Assembly (NCBI RefSeq): GCF_007989605.1
Contig: NZ_BJUL01000014.1
Span: 1-64,000 of the forward strand
Source of the DNA: Vreelandella venusta
GTDB lineage: Bacteria; Pseudomonadota; Gammaproteobacteria; Pseudomonadales; Halomonadaceae
Direction: 5' to 3'
DNA length: 64,000 nucleotides
Position 1 is the stretch's first letter; each line of letters starts with the position of its first letter. This document shows positions 1 to 8,599 of the stretch, piece after piece. Both the position numbers and the translations under genes were made by a program. The notes beneath the pieces are model-generated. The model worked only from the letters and a program-made list of their open reading frames with translations, was not told the origin of the DNA and did no database searches.

Positions 1-8
1 ATAGTGTT

Positions 9-506
9 TTATGCAGGCACAAACCGCAACGCTACACCGTTGTTGCACCAGCGCAAGCCTGTCGGCTCTGGTCCATCACCAAAGACATGGCCTTGATGAC
101 CGCCGCAGCGCGCGCAGTGATACTCTGTGCGGGGCCACACCAGTTTGAAATCTAGCTTGCTTAATAAGTGGCCCTCAACATGCTCGTAAAAACTGGGCCA
201 ACCGGTACCAGAGTCATACTTCATTGCGCTGGTGAAAAGTACAAGATCGCATCCAGCACAGCGGTATTCGCCCTCCCTATCTTCTTCATCCAGAGGGCTT
301 GAAAAAGCGCGCTCGGTTCCCTCTTCGCGGAGCACGTAAAATGCTTCATCAGTTAAGCGCTCACGCCATTCGTCTTCGCTTAACTCAAGCTTTTCAAGGC
401 CAGGGGCTGCTTCAAGGTCTAATCGCGGAAAGCCAAAAGAGACGCCAGGCAAAGCACCTGCCAACCCCGTTAGTCCTGCAAGACCCAAAAAGTGACGACG
501 TTTCAT
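9..506 (-). CDS. msrB: Exported peptide-methionine (R)-S-oxide reductase
   Basis: Reduces methionine-R-sulfoxide in proteins. The 165-residue product has two zinc-type cysteine pairs (RCAGC and HCARC), the GTGWPSF motif and the catalytic cysteine in RWCNNGVALRF, all typical of MsrB. The N-terminus MKRRHFLGLAGLTGLAGAL has a twin-arginine-like pair and a hydrophobic stretch, so the enzyme is probably exported by Tat. The reading frame stays open to 569, but the ATG at 506 follows a GGGGGAG ribosome site 8 bases upstream and begins the signal peptide, so that start is chosen. It lies downstream of pckA, separated by a strong terminator, and is therefore probably transcribed on its own. Confidence 0.93.
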   Translation of the reverse strand: MKRRHFLGLAGLTGLAGALPGVSFGFPRLDLEAAPGLEKLELSEDEWRERLTDEAFYVLREEGTERAFSSPLDEEDREGEYRCAGCDLVLFTSAMKYDSGTGWPSFYEHVEGHLLSKLDFKLVWPRTEYHCARCGGHQGHVFGDGPEPTGLRWCNNGVALRFVPA

Positions 507-546
507 CTGCGCACTCCCCCTTTGATACGTCAAGCACATAGACACA

Positions 547-580
547 AAAACGGGACGGCGCCTTAGCACCGTCCCGTTTT
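547..580 (-). terminator. Terminator downstream of pckA (may work in both directions)
   Basis: A perfect 12-bp inverted repeat, AAAACGGGACGG at 547-558 and its complement at 569-580, is flanked by an A run on one side and a T run on the other. On the minus strand it follows the pckA stop by about 70 bases and ends in TTTTTGTG. Confidence 0.85.
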
Positions 581-649
581 GACTACTTGACTATCCAAGC
601 GTTCGATTCGTTATCCAAACGCTCGACAATCTTTATCCTACCGCACCTA

Positions 650-2206
650 TCAGGTTAACTGCGGACCTGCTTTGACAATTGCCTCGTTAACGCCTTCAAA
701 CTTCTTGAAGTTATCTACAAACTTGGTGGCAAGGTCTTGCAGATGACGGTCGTAGGCATCTTGGTCAGCCCACGTTTCGCGAGGGTTGAGCAGGCTAGAG
801 TCGACACCCGGCACGGCTACAGGCACTTGAAGGTTCAGGCCGTCAATGTGCTGGGTTTCAACATCACGCAGCACGCCAGCCTGAATAGCGCTGATGATGG
901 CGCGAGTGGTCGGGATAGAGAAACGTGAGCCACCTTCGCCGTAGGCACCCCCTGTCCAACCGGTGTTGACGAGGTAAACCTGAGCGTCTTTTTTGTCTAC
1001 CCGTTTGATCAGCAGGTCGGCGTATTCACGTGCAGGACGCGGGAAGAACGGCGCACCGAAGCAGGTAGAGAATGTAGCAGCCAGACCTTCGGACGAGCCC
1101 ATTTCAGTAGAGCCCACTTTCGCAGTGTAGCCTGACAGGAAATGGTACGCGGCAGCTTCTTTAGAAAGAATCGATACGGGCGGCAACACGCCAGACATAT
1201 CGCAGGTCAGGAAGACGATAGCGTTAGGCTCACCGGCCAGGTTCTCCGGCACACGCTTTTCAACGTGCTCTAGCGGGTAGGCGGCACGAGAGTTCTGAGT
1301 CAGGCTGTCGTCGGCGTAATCCGGCTCGCGACGATCGTCAAGAACAACGTTCTCCAGCACGGTACCAAACTTAATCGCGTTCCAGATAACCGGCTCGTTC
1401 TTCTCAGACAGGTCGATACATTTAGCGTAGCAACCACCTTCCATGTTGAAGACGATACCGTCGCCCCAGGCGTGCTCATCATCGCCAATCAGGTAACGCG
1501 CTTGGTCTGCGGAAAGCGTGGTTTTACCCGTGCCTGAAAGGCCAAAGAACAAACAGGTTTCGCCATCTTCGCCAACGTTCGCAGAGCAGTGCATTGGCAG
1601 AACATCAGCTTCTGGCAACAAGTAGTTCTGCACCGAGAACATTGCTTTCTTCATTTCGCCGGCATAGCGCATACCAGCAATCAATACTTTGCGCTCGGCA
1701 AAGTTAATAATGACACAGCCATCTGAGTTGGTGCCGTCGCGGCTTGGGTCGCACTCAAAGCCCGCAGCGTTCAGAATCGTCCACTCATCTTTAACCGCTG
1801 CGTTATATGCCTGCGGACGCACAAACATAGTGCGGCCAAACAGGTTTTGCCAGGCAGTTTCTGTGGTAACACGAACGGGTAAGTAGTGCGTGTTATCACT
1901 GCCGACATGCAGTTCAGCAACGAAATGCTCACCGCTACCCAGATAGTCTTCTACACGTGCCCACAGCGCTGAAAATTTCTCACTATCAAACGGGCGGTTC
2001 ACGCTTCCCCAGTCGATGCTATCGCGAGTAGAGGGCTCGTCGACGATATAGCGATCTTTCGGTGAACGCCCTGTGCGCAGACCGGTGTTTACCACCAGCG
2101 CACCGTTAGCCGACAGGCGGCCTTCACCACGGGCCACGGCGCGCTCGATCAGTTCGGCGCTGCTAAGATTAACGTGGGCTTGGGGAGCGGCTTGAGTCGT
2201 GGTCAT
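650..2206 (-). CDS. pckA: Phosphoenolpyruvate carboxykinase (ATP)
   Basis: Converts oxaloacetate and ATP to phosphoenolpyruvate, the first committed step of gluconeogenesis, in the cytoplasm. The 518-residue length fits the ATP-dependent family. Visible signatures are the kinase-1a loop [13 protein letters not shown], the metal site in [12 protein letters not shown], the N-terminal [15 protein letters not shown] and the adenine-binding region near TRAIISAI. The start ATG at 2206 has AGGAA six bases upstream. The neighbouring hslO-hslR-yrfG-nudE order matches the enterobacterial pckA region, which supports vertical descent. A terminator stem lies about 120 bases upstream of the start (2328-2354), so pckA has its own promoter. 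Confidence 0.98.
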   Translation of the reverse strand: MTTTQAAPQAHVNLSSAELIERAVARGEGRLSANGALVVNTGLRTGRSPKDRYIVDEPSTRDSIDWGSVNRPFDSEKFSALWARVEDYLGSGEHFVAELHVGSDNTHYLPVRVTTETAWQNLFGRTMFVRPQAYNAAVKDEWTILNAAGFECDPSRDGTNSDGCVIINFAERKVLIAGMRYAGEMKKAMFSVQNYLLPEADVLPMHCSANVGEDGETCLFFGLSGTGKTTLSADQARYLIGDDEHAWGDGIVFNMEGGCYAKCIDLSEKNEPVIWNAIKFGTVLENVVLDDRREPDYADDSLTQNSRAAYPLEHVEKRVPENLAGEPNAIVFLTCDMSGVLPPVSILSKEAAAYHFLSGYTAKVGSTEMGSSEGLAATFSTCFGAPFFPRPAREYADLLIKRVDKKDAQVYLVNTGWTGGAYGEGGSRFSIPTTRAIISAIQAGVLRDVETQHIDGLNLQVPVAVPGVDSSLLNPRETWADQDAYDRHLQDLATKFVDNFKKFEGVNEAIVKAGPQLT

Positions 2207-2517
2207 GTCGATTCCTGGGTCTCGAATTTACCGGGCGTCAACGACGCCTTGAGAAATCACCTCAGCCGCTTATTGTTTCCAATACCACGGGCTGAGTGCG
2301 CTGAAGTCCGGCGCATTATGGCAAAAAGAAAGCCCCCGGGAAACGGGGGCTTTCATCAAATATCTTGTAGTTAAACTACTACAATGACACTACATTTTGT
2401 GTTGCATCGCAGCAAGTTTTTCAAACAATCGTTCGACAGGCATCCTATAGGCTATGCTATGACTAGTGCGGTAGACATACGACTTCAATACCCATGCCAT
2501 CATCTGCGACTACACAA
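2207..2517. other. Intergenic region, pckA promoter side and hslO 3' side
   Basis: No coding sequence is supported. It holds the hslO-side terminator at 2323-2354; the part between that terminator and 2206 must carry the pckA promoter. I could not pick a convincing -35/-10 pair. Confidence 0.6.
2323..2354 (-). terminator. Terminator of the yrfG-hslR-hslO unit
   Basis: GAAAGCCCCC (2328-2337) pairs perfectly with 2345-2354 around a 7-base loop. On the minus strand it is followed by TTTTTG. It lies about 165 bases beyond the hslO stop. Confidence 0.85.
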
Positions 2518-3393
2518 TCAATGAATCACTGGGGGTGGCGCGTCCGGATTTTCTAATAAAATTTCAATCTCTGCGGCTGTGTAGTGATATTTCGTATGGC
2601 AAAAGTGGCATTGCGTATCGATTGCGCCTTCTTCGCGCAAAATATCGCGCAGCTCCTGTTCACCAAGCGTGTATAACGCATGGCTCATTCGCTCCCGCGA
2701 GCAGGTGCAGCCAAAGCGTAGTGCTTTTGGCTCGAAAACTCTAACCGTTTCTTCGTGATAAAGCCGGTACAGTACTTCGCGCTGCTCTAACCCTAGAAGT
2801 TCTTCAGTCTTAATGGTGTCAGCGAGATGAACGCTACGCTCCCAGGCATCAATATCTTGATTTTGTGAGGCATCGGGCAGACGTTGCAGTAGAAGACCAC
2901 CGGCACGCTCGCCGTCAGCCGCGAGCCAAAGGCGAGTTGGCAGCTGTTCTGATTGGCCAAAGTAGGCTTCCAGGCAGCCTCCCAAGGTAGCGTGATCAAG
3001 CGCAACAATACCTTGATACCGATGCCCTTCCCTGGGATCGAGGGTAATCACAATTTGACCTTCTCCCACCAGTTCTCGGAAACTGGCATGTTCGCTGGGC
3101 AGCACAGCATCTTCCGCAATTCGCGCAATTGCACGCAGCTCACCACCGGGGTTGGACTCTGCCATTAAGAGTGCCAGCGAGCCTCGTCCACGCACTTCAA
3201 TGCTTAAGGTGCCATCTAGTTTTACCGTGTCGGTTAGCAAAGCGACCGCCGCCAACAGCTCACCCAGCAATTCATTAACTGCTGGTGGGTAGGCGTGGCG
3301 GTCTAGCACCTCGTGATAGGCAGTGCTGAGCGTGACGATTTCACCACGCACGTTGGTTTGGTCAAACATAAAACGCTGGATTTGATCAGACAT
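2518..3393 (-). CDS. hslO: Hsp33 redox-regulated holdase chaperone
   Basis: Cytoplasmic holdase activated by oxidation of a C-terminal zinc centre. The 291-residue protein carries the paired motifs CTC and CHFC about 30 residues apart near the C-terminus, the zinc-thiolate switch of the family. The start is placed at the ATG at 3393 ([18 protein letters not shown]), which matches the usual N-terminus. The open frame continues upstream to 3687, but that part overlaps hslR in another frame and is not family-like. The ribosome site is weak. It follows hslR by about 60 bases in the same direction, as in E. coli, so the two heat-shock genes are probably cotranscribed. Confidence 0.95.
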   Translation of the reverse strand: MSDQIQRFMFDQTNVRGEIVTLSTAYHEVLDRHAYPPAVNELLGELLAAVALLTDTVKLDGTLSIEVRGRGSLALLMAESNPGGELRAIARIAEDAVLPSEHASFRELVGEGQIVITLDPREGHRYQGIVALDHATLGGCLEAYFGQSEQLPTRLWLAADGERAGGLLLQRLPDASQNQDIDAWERSVHLADTIKTEELLGLEQREVLYRLYHEETVRVFEPKALRFGCTCSRERMSHALYTLGEQELRDILREEGAIDTQCHFCHTKYHYTAAEIEILLENPDAPPPVIH

Positions 3394-3451
3394 AAGGAAA
3401 CCGTCGGAGAAATAGAGAGAAGGCTTACCGCCATGACGAGTAAGCGTGTGC

Positions 3452-3841
3452 TTAATCGCCCTGTTGGCGCTGGAAACGCTGGATGTCACGCCGCTGTTTT
3501 TTATCAGGGCGTTTGAGTGGGTGTTGCATGGCTTCGTTGGTGAGACGACGAGCTTCTGCTTCTTTGGCTCGGCGTTGCACGCTGTCTTCCGTTTCAGCGT
3601 AGAGCTTACGCGCTTCTGGCGCGCCGCGCCGCTGATCGGAAAGCGCAACCACTTCCACCTCAAAAATATCCCACCCCTGGGGAACACGAATCAGCGCCCC
3701 TAACTCGACATTTTTGCTGGTTTTTACGCGGCCACCGTCATAGTGGACTTTACCGCCTTCTATCGCTTTTTTAGCTAGGGCACGGGTTTTGAAAAACCGC
3801 GCAGCCCATAGCCACTTATCCAAGCGAACGCTGTCGCTCAT
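3452..3841 (-). CDS. hslR: Hsp15 ribosome-associated heat-shock protein (S4 domain)
   Basis: RNA-binding protein that rescues stalled 50S subunits carrying nascent chains. The 129-residue product starts with an S4 RNA-binding fold ([19 protein letters not shown]) and ends in a long basic tail ([19 protein letters not shown]), as in Hsp15. Its ATG overlaps the yrfG stop as TAATG, so translation is coupled. Confidence 0.95.
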   Translation of the reverse strand: MSDSVRLDKWLWAARFFKTRALAKKAIEGGKVHYDGGRVKTSKNVELGALIRVPQGWDIFEVEVVALSDQRRGAPEARKLYAETEDSVQRRAKEAEARRLTNEAMQHPLKRPDKKQRRDIQRFQRQQGD

Positions 3842-4518
3842 TAACGCTCTCCTCGCTGCCCTGGCAGGTTATCTGGCAGCAGTTGGGCAAACCGGTCTAG
3901 GGCAATAAACTCTTGCAGTTCTTTTTCAGGCCGCTGGCTATCTGGCTGCTTAATACCGAGTAAGTGTTTGATACCAAACTCACGGGCACTTTCAAGTACA
4001 CGCGCGTTATCATCGATAAACAGCGTGCGCTGCGAATCGAACGGCTCTCGCTCTTGGAGCGCAAACCAGAAAGCCTGCTCCTCTTTGGCTGCCCCCACAT
4101 CTTCTGATGAGATGATGGCATCGAGGTAGTTTTCCAACCCTGTCAGCGGCAATTTTAGCGCGAGGCTGGCTCGGTCTGCGTTGGTCGCTAGAATGACACG
4201 GGGATGGGCTTGCTTCAGCCAGGTTAAAAAGTCTAGTGCATCGCTACGCAGGCCTATCAAGTGCTGCACTTCACGTTTCAGCGCCACGATATCCACCCCA
4301 AGTTCGCGGCTCCAGTAAGCAAGGCTGTACCAGTTTAGCGTGCCCTGCTCGCCGATAATGCGCGCACGCAGCGCTTCCTGGCTCGCTGCGTCTAGCTGAT
4401 GAAGCTCAACATAGCGTTTCGGCAGGTGCTCTAGCCAGAAATGACTATCGAAGTGCAAATCCAGCAGCGTGCCATCCATATCGAGTAGGACAGTATCAAT
4501 CTCGCGCCAATCAATCAT
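3841..4518 (-). CDS. yrfG: HAD-family GMP/IMP nucleotidase (YrfG type)
   Basis: Probable purine nucleoside monophosphate phosphatase. The 225-residue protein has HAD motif I in VLLDMDGTLLDLHFD, motif II in ILATNADR, and motif IV in TLFIDDN. The frame extends to 4620, but the ATG at 4518 has GGAG at the right distance and begins the family-like MIDWREIDTVLLDMDGTL. It is the first gene of the yrfG-hslR-hslO unit and faces nudE across a 70-base divergent promoter region. The substrate assignment rests on synteny with E. coli yrfG. Confidence 0.88.
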   Translation of the reverse strand: MIDWREIDTVLLDMDGTLLDLHFDSHFWLEHLPKRYVELHQLDAASQEALRARIIGEQGTLNWYSLAYWSRELGVDIVALKREVQHLIGLRSDALDFLTWLKQAHPRVILATNADRASLALKLPLTGLENYLDAIISSEDVGAAKEEQAFWFALQEREPFDSQRTLFIDDNARVLESAREFGIKHLLGIKQPDSQRPEKELQEFIALDRFAQLLPDNLPGQRGER

Positions 4519-4588
4519 TGCCGCTCCAGTATGAAAGAGTAAGCATGCTATTGTAGCGTAACCCGTTTTTTGCAGCCACGGAGGCATG

Positions 4589-5203
4589 ATGTCACTCCAC
4601 GACGCTTCAACAGGCAACACCCCCCATGACTACCCGAAAAAGCCGCAAATTTTGGCGCGTACCAACGTCGCCAAAAGCCGCTTATTCCAGATTGAGTCAC
4701 TTGACTTGCGCTTCTCAAATGGTGAAGAGCGCCAGTTTGAACGTTTAACCGGCGCAGACCGAGGCGCGGTAATGATTATTGCCATGCCCGATCCAGAGCA
4801 CGTACTGCTTATTCGTGAATATGCGGCTGGCTTTGAAGATTATGTGCTGACCCTGCCAAAGGGGCTAGTTGACCCTGGCGAAGATATTGTCACTGCTGCT
4901 AATCGCGAACTAATGGAAGAGTGCGGCTTTGGCGCGCATCGCATTGAGCCGCTGGTGGAGTTATCGCTTGCGCCTAACTATATGCGCCACCGTATGCAGG
5001 TACTAATGGCCACCGACCTTTATCCCAAGCGCCTGCCAGGCGACGAGCCAGAGCCGTTGATTGTCGAAACCCATGCCATTGAGGAACTGCCGGCACTGCT
5101 CTTACGTGACGATTTCCACGAAGCCCGCGCCATCGCCGCGCTCTATATCGCAAGGGATAAGCTACGCGAAGAGAAACGTAATAGCGCAATGGATTTGTTG
5201 TAA
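4589..5203 (+). CDS. nudE: ADP compounds hydrolase NudE (Nudix)
   Basis: Hydrolyses ADP-ribose, NADH and related dinucleotides. The Nudix box is complete: GLVDPGEDIVTAANRELMEE, followed by CGF. The protein is 204 residues. Two adjacent ATGs exist at 4586 and 4589. The GGAGG at 4580-4584 is only one base from the first, so the second is preferred. Divergent from yrfG. Confidence 0.92.
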   Translation: MSLHDASTGNTPHDYPKKPQILARTNVAKSRLFQIESLDLRFSNGEERQFERLTGADRGAVMIIAMPDPEHVLLIREYAAGFEDYVLTLPKGLVDPGEDIVTAANRELMEECGFGAHRIEPLVELSLAPNYMRHRMQVLMATDLYPKRLPGDEPEPLIVETHAIEELPALLLRDDFHEARAIAALYIARDKLREEKRNSAMDLL

Positions 5204-5382
5204 AGCGTTAACGTTCAACGCCGCTGGCGTGGTCGCGGGTGCGCTGACGCTTACGCCGCGCTACAAAACTCGTCAACTCAATAAGTTATGTAGCGCGTGG
5301 TAACGAATTTCGCGAAGAACGAGCGAATGAGGCACCCGCGGAAGGTGGCGGAACGACGCCCAGCGCCTGCCGCCCCAACTGC

Positions 5383-6435
5383 TTACAAGTGATGCTTCAA
5401 TGGTATCCAACGGCGTTGGCGGTGGCTGTCTAGGCCAGCTTCCAAGAGCGTCATGTTGCGTAGCGCATCTTCGATATCAACAGGCAGCGGTGTTTTATCG
5501 CGGATTGCGACTGCCACGCCTTGATAATAAGTCAGATAATCACCCGCCTGGGTAGCATGCTCGTGACGCACTAGCGGTGCGTCTTCACCGTCACCTTCGC
5601 GAAGGATTAACGTACCTGGTGAATCGGCACCCCACGCAGATGTTGGCACCTCCCCCGCTTTTAAGCGATTCTCTTGAGGATCTAGGCCGTATTTAAGGTA
5701 GCTGCCTTGCGTACCATTGATACGGAAGCGCGGTGTTGATTCAGCAACCAGCGTGCCAGCGCTGAGGCTAACGCGACAGCCGTCGTACTCCAACAGCGCT
5801 AAAAAATCATCATCCGCTTTAGCGTCGTCTCTGCGCACGCCCAAATCCAGCATGATGGCATTGGGCATCCCGAACAGCTCACAGGCTTGGTCAAGCAAGT
5901 GAGGACCTAGGTCATACCAAATCCCACCTCCCGGCGTGGCTTTTTCGCGCCAGCGGTCACGAACCTCAGGCCGAAAACGATCAAAACGCGACTCAAACCC
6001 AGTGACACGGCCTAACGTACCGGCTTCCAGCAGCGCTTTAACGGTAAGGAAGTCACTATCCCAACGACGGTTATGAAATACCGATACCAAACGCTCTTTA
6101 TCAATCGCCAGCGCTTTAAGCTGCTTAGCTTCCGAAAGTGTGACGGTAAACGGCTTATCGACGACTACGTGTTTACCCGCCATCAACGCCGCTTTGGCGA
6201 GTGGAAAATGCGTGTCATTAGGCGTTGGGATAACAATGAGATCAATATCGCTGCGCTGACATAACGTTAGTGCTTGGCGTTCAACCTCAACATCTAAGTC
6301 AGCATGCACTTTGGCGGCATCACTGGAGGATACTGCGACTAAATCCAGGCCTTCCGTTGCCTGAATGAGTGGCGCATGAAACGTTTTACTCGCAAATCCA
6401 TAGCCAACGAGGCCAACGTTGATAATCGCCTTCAT
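5383..6435 (-). CDS. Gfo/Idh/MocA family NAD(P)-dependent oxidoreductase
   Basis: A 350-residue dehydrogenase of the glucose-fructose / inositol dehydrogenase family. The N-terminus INVGLVGYGFASKTFHAP is a Rossmann nucleotide-binding motif and DKPFTVTLSEAKQL carries the conserved lysine of the EKP-like motif. The C-terminal half has the family's GGGIWYDLGPHLLDQA segment. It resembles the E. coli YdgJ/YhhX subgroup, but the substrate cannot be read from the sequence. AAGGAATGTA precedes the ATG. It stands alone, separated from ilvD by a terminator and a tandem-repeat array. Confidence 0.88.
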   Translation of the reverse strand: MKAIINVGLVGYGFASKTFHAPLIQATEGLDLVAVSSSDAAKVHADLDVEVERQALTLCQRSDIDLIVIPTPNDTHFPLAKAALMAGKHVVVDKPFTVTLSEAKQLKALAIDKERLVSVFHNRRWDSDFLTVKALLEAGTLGRVTGFESRFDRFRPEVRDRWREKATPGGGIWYDLGPHLLDQACELFGMPNAIMLDLGVRRDDAKADDDFLALLEYDGCRVSLSAGTLVAESTPRFRINGTQGSYLKYGLDPQENRLKAGEVPTSAWGADSPGTLILREGDGEDAPLVRHEHATQAGDYLTYYQGVAVAIRDKTPLPVDIEDALRNMTLLEAGLDSHRQRRWIPLKHHL

Positions 6436-6478
6436 TACATTCCTTAGTCGTTTTGACGGTTTGCATTGGGCATTAAGC

Positions 6479-6548
6479 GGTTCACATAAAACGGTTCACA
6501 TAAAGCAATCCACATAAAGCAATCCACATAAAACAGTCCACATAAAAC
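6479..6548. repeat. Five-copy 14-bp tandem repeat
   Basis: Five consecutive 14-bp units (6479, 6493, 6507, 6521, 6535) share the core YCCACATAAARC or TTCACATAAARC. The units differ at only a few positions. The array lies between the ilvD terminator and the start of the Gfo/Idh gene, and the last unit supplies the terminator's T run on the minus strand. Confidence 0.95.
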
Positions 6549-6572
6549 AGCCCGCTTTGCACGGGCTGCTTT
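6544..6572 (-). terminator. Terminator of ilvD
   Basis: An 11-bp stem with one G-T wobble (6562-6572 against 6544-6554) is followed by TTTTATG on the minus strand, 16 bases past the ilvD stop. Confidence 0.85.
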
Positions 6573-6587
6573 ACATAGTACCTACAC

Positions 6588-8432
6588 CTAGTCGAGCTTG
6601 GAAAGGTCGCGAACCGCCCCTTTGTCTGCTGACGTGGCTAGCAATGCGTAGGCTTTCAGTGCGGGGGTTACCTTACGAGGACGCTGCTCGACGGGCTTCC
6701 AGGCGTCTTTGCCTTTAGCTTCCATCGCCTCGCGGCGCTGCGCTAATACTGAGTCAGGTAGCTGTACATTGATCGTACGGTTAGGAATATCAATCAGAAT
6801 GGTATCGCCCTGCTCAACCAAACCAATCGCGCCACCTGCCGCCGCCTCGGGGGAAACATGGCCTATGGAAAGCCCAGACGTTCCGCCAGAGAAGCGGCCG
6901 TCCGTCAACAATGCACAAGCCTTACCTAACCCTTTGGATTTTAAGTACGAGGTCGGATAGAGCATTTCCTGCATGCCAGGGCCGCCTTTGGGGCCTTCGT
7001 AGCGAATAACCACCACATCGCCCTCTTTGACTTTACCATCCAATACATTGGCCACTGCCTGATCTTGGGACTCAACGACGTGGGCTTTGCCTTCAAACAC
7101 GAGAATCGAGTCGTCAACGCCTGCCGTTTTAACCACGCAACCATCAAGGGCAATGTTGCCATAAAGCACAGCCAAACCGCCTTCTGTTGAGAACGCATGC
7201 GCTAGGTCACGAATACAACCGGTCGCACGATCGCCATCTAGGCTTGGCCAGCGGGCGCTTTGCGAGAAAGCGGTTTGGGTAGGAATACCGCCAGGGCCAG
7301 CTTTAAAGAACTCGACCACCTCAGCGCTTGGCGAGCGCATAATATCCCACTCTTCCAGCGCCGCTTTTAGGCTATCGCCATAAACCGTTGGCACTGACGT
7401 GTCCAGCACTCCCGCACGATCCAACTCGCCCAGAATAGCCATAATGCCACCCGCACGGTGAACATCTTCGATATGGTATTTCTGGGTATTGGGTGCCACT
7501 TTACATAGCTGCGGCACCTCACGGGAAAGCCGGTCAATATCCGCCATGGAGAAGTCAATTTCCGCTTCTTGAGCCGCCGCCAGCAAGTGCAAAATCGTAT
7601 TCGTAGAGCCGCCCATGGCGATATCTAACGTCATGGCATTTTTGAACGCTGCTTTGTTACCAATCGCACGGGGCAGCAGGTGAGCTTCTTCACCTTCATA
7701 GTAGCGCTTGGCCAGCTCTACAATGCGATGGCCAGCTGTTTCAAACAGACGCCGGCGGTCTGAGTGGGTGGCCAGTACGGTTCCGTTACCAGGCAGCGCC
7801 AAGCCCAATGCTTCCATCAGGCAGTTCATAGAGTTGGCGGTAAACATACCCGAGCAACTGCCGCAGGTGGGGCAAGCACTGCGCTCAACTTCAGCCAGGG
7901 TGTCATCATCAACGCTGTCGTCAGCCGCCATGACCATCGCATCGACCAGATCTAGGCCGTGATTTAGCAGCTTGGTTTTGCCCGCTTCCATGGGCCCACC
8001 CGAGACAAAAATGACCGGAATATTGAGGCGCATAGCCGCCATCAGCATCCCAGGGGTAATTTTGTCACAGTTGGAAATACACACTAGCGCGTCGGCACAG
8101 TGGGCATTACACATGTACTCAACGCTATCGGCGATGATATCGCGGCTAGGCAGCGAATAGAGCATGCCATCGTGCCCCATGGCGATGCCGTCATCTACCG
8201 CGATGGTGTTGAACTCTTTAGCCACACCGCCAGCTTTTTCAATTTCACGTGCGACCAATTGGCCCATGTCTTTTAAGTGAACATGGCCCGGCACAAACTG
8301 GGTAAACGAGTTCGCAACCGCAATAATGGGCTTATGGAAATCGTCGTCTTTCATACCAGTGGCGCGCCAAAGGGCACGGGCACCGGCCATATTACGGCCA
8401 GCGGTGGTCGTACGGGAGCGATACTCGGGCAT
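6588..8432 (-). CDS. ilvD: Dihydroxy-acid dehydratase
   Basis: Iron-sulfur dehydratase of branched-chain amino acid synthesis, acting on 2,3-dihydroxy-isovalerate and 2,3-dihydroxy-3-methylvalerate. The 614-residue length matches E. coli IlvD (616). Cluster cysteines are visible in [11 protein letters not shown], and [19 protein letters not shown] contains the second and third. The start [20 protein letters not shown] matches the family; the open frame runs 11 codons further, but AGAGGA sits just before the ATG at 8432. It appears monocistronic. Confidence 0.98.
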   Translation of the reverse strand: MPEYRSRTTTAGRNMAGARALWRATGMKDDDFHKPIIAVANSFTQFVPGHVHLKDMGQLVAREIEKAGGVAKEFNTIAVDDGIAMGHDGMLYSLPSRDIIADSVEYMCNAHCADALVCISNCDKITPGMLMAAMRLNIPVIFVSGGPMEAGKTKLLNHGLDLVDAMVMAADDSVDDDTLAEVERSACPTCGSCSGMFTANSMNCLMEALGLALPGNGTVLATHSDRRRLFETAGHRIVELAKRYYEGEEAHLLPRAIGNKAAFKNAMTLDIAMGGSTNTILHLLAAAQEAEIDFSMADIDRLSREVPQLCKVAPNTQKYHIEDVHRAGGIMAILGELDRAGVLDTSVPTVYGDSLKAALEEWDIMRSPSAEVVEFFKAGPGGIPTQTAFSQSARWPSLDGDRATGCIRDLAHAFSTEGGLAVLYGNIALDGCVVKTAGVDDSILVFEGKAHVVESQDQAVANVLDGKVKEGDVVVIRYEGPKGGPGMQEMLYPTSYLKSKGLGKACALLTDGRFSGGTSGLSIGHVSPEAAAGGAIGLVEQGDTILIDIPNRTINVQLPDSVLAQRREAMEAKGKDAWKPVEQRPRKVTPALKAYALLATSADKGAVRDLSKLD

Positions 8433-8599
8433 GGTGTCCTCTACATCTTTATCGTGGCCTGCCACATTCTTGGCGGCAGGCGAATGAATCCAGCGGCCTT
8501 AGATTGTGGCATGAGCGCGCCGTGGAGACTAGATGCTGAGACTGACCACCGCTCCCTATTCGCCGTTAGCGCTCGTTTAAGAGAGCCTAGCGGACAGCG

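Noticed and set aside
3394..3687. N-terminal extension of Hsp33
   Set aside because: It overlaps hslR in another frame, does not resemble the family, and the ATG at 3393 matches the usual N-terminus.
6479..6548. Possible CRISPR array
   Set aside because: The repeats are contiguous 14-bp units with no spacers; the same holds for the arrays at 13534, 28224 and 30689.
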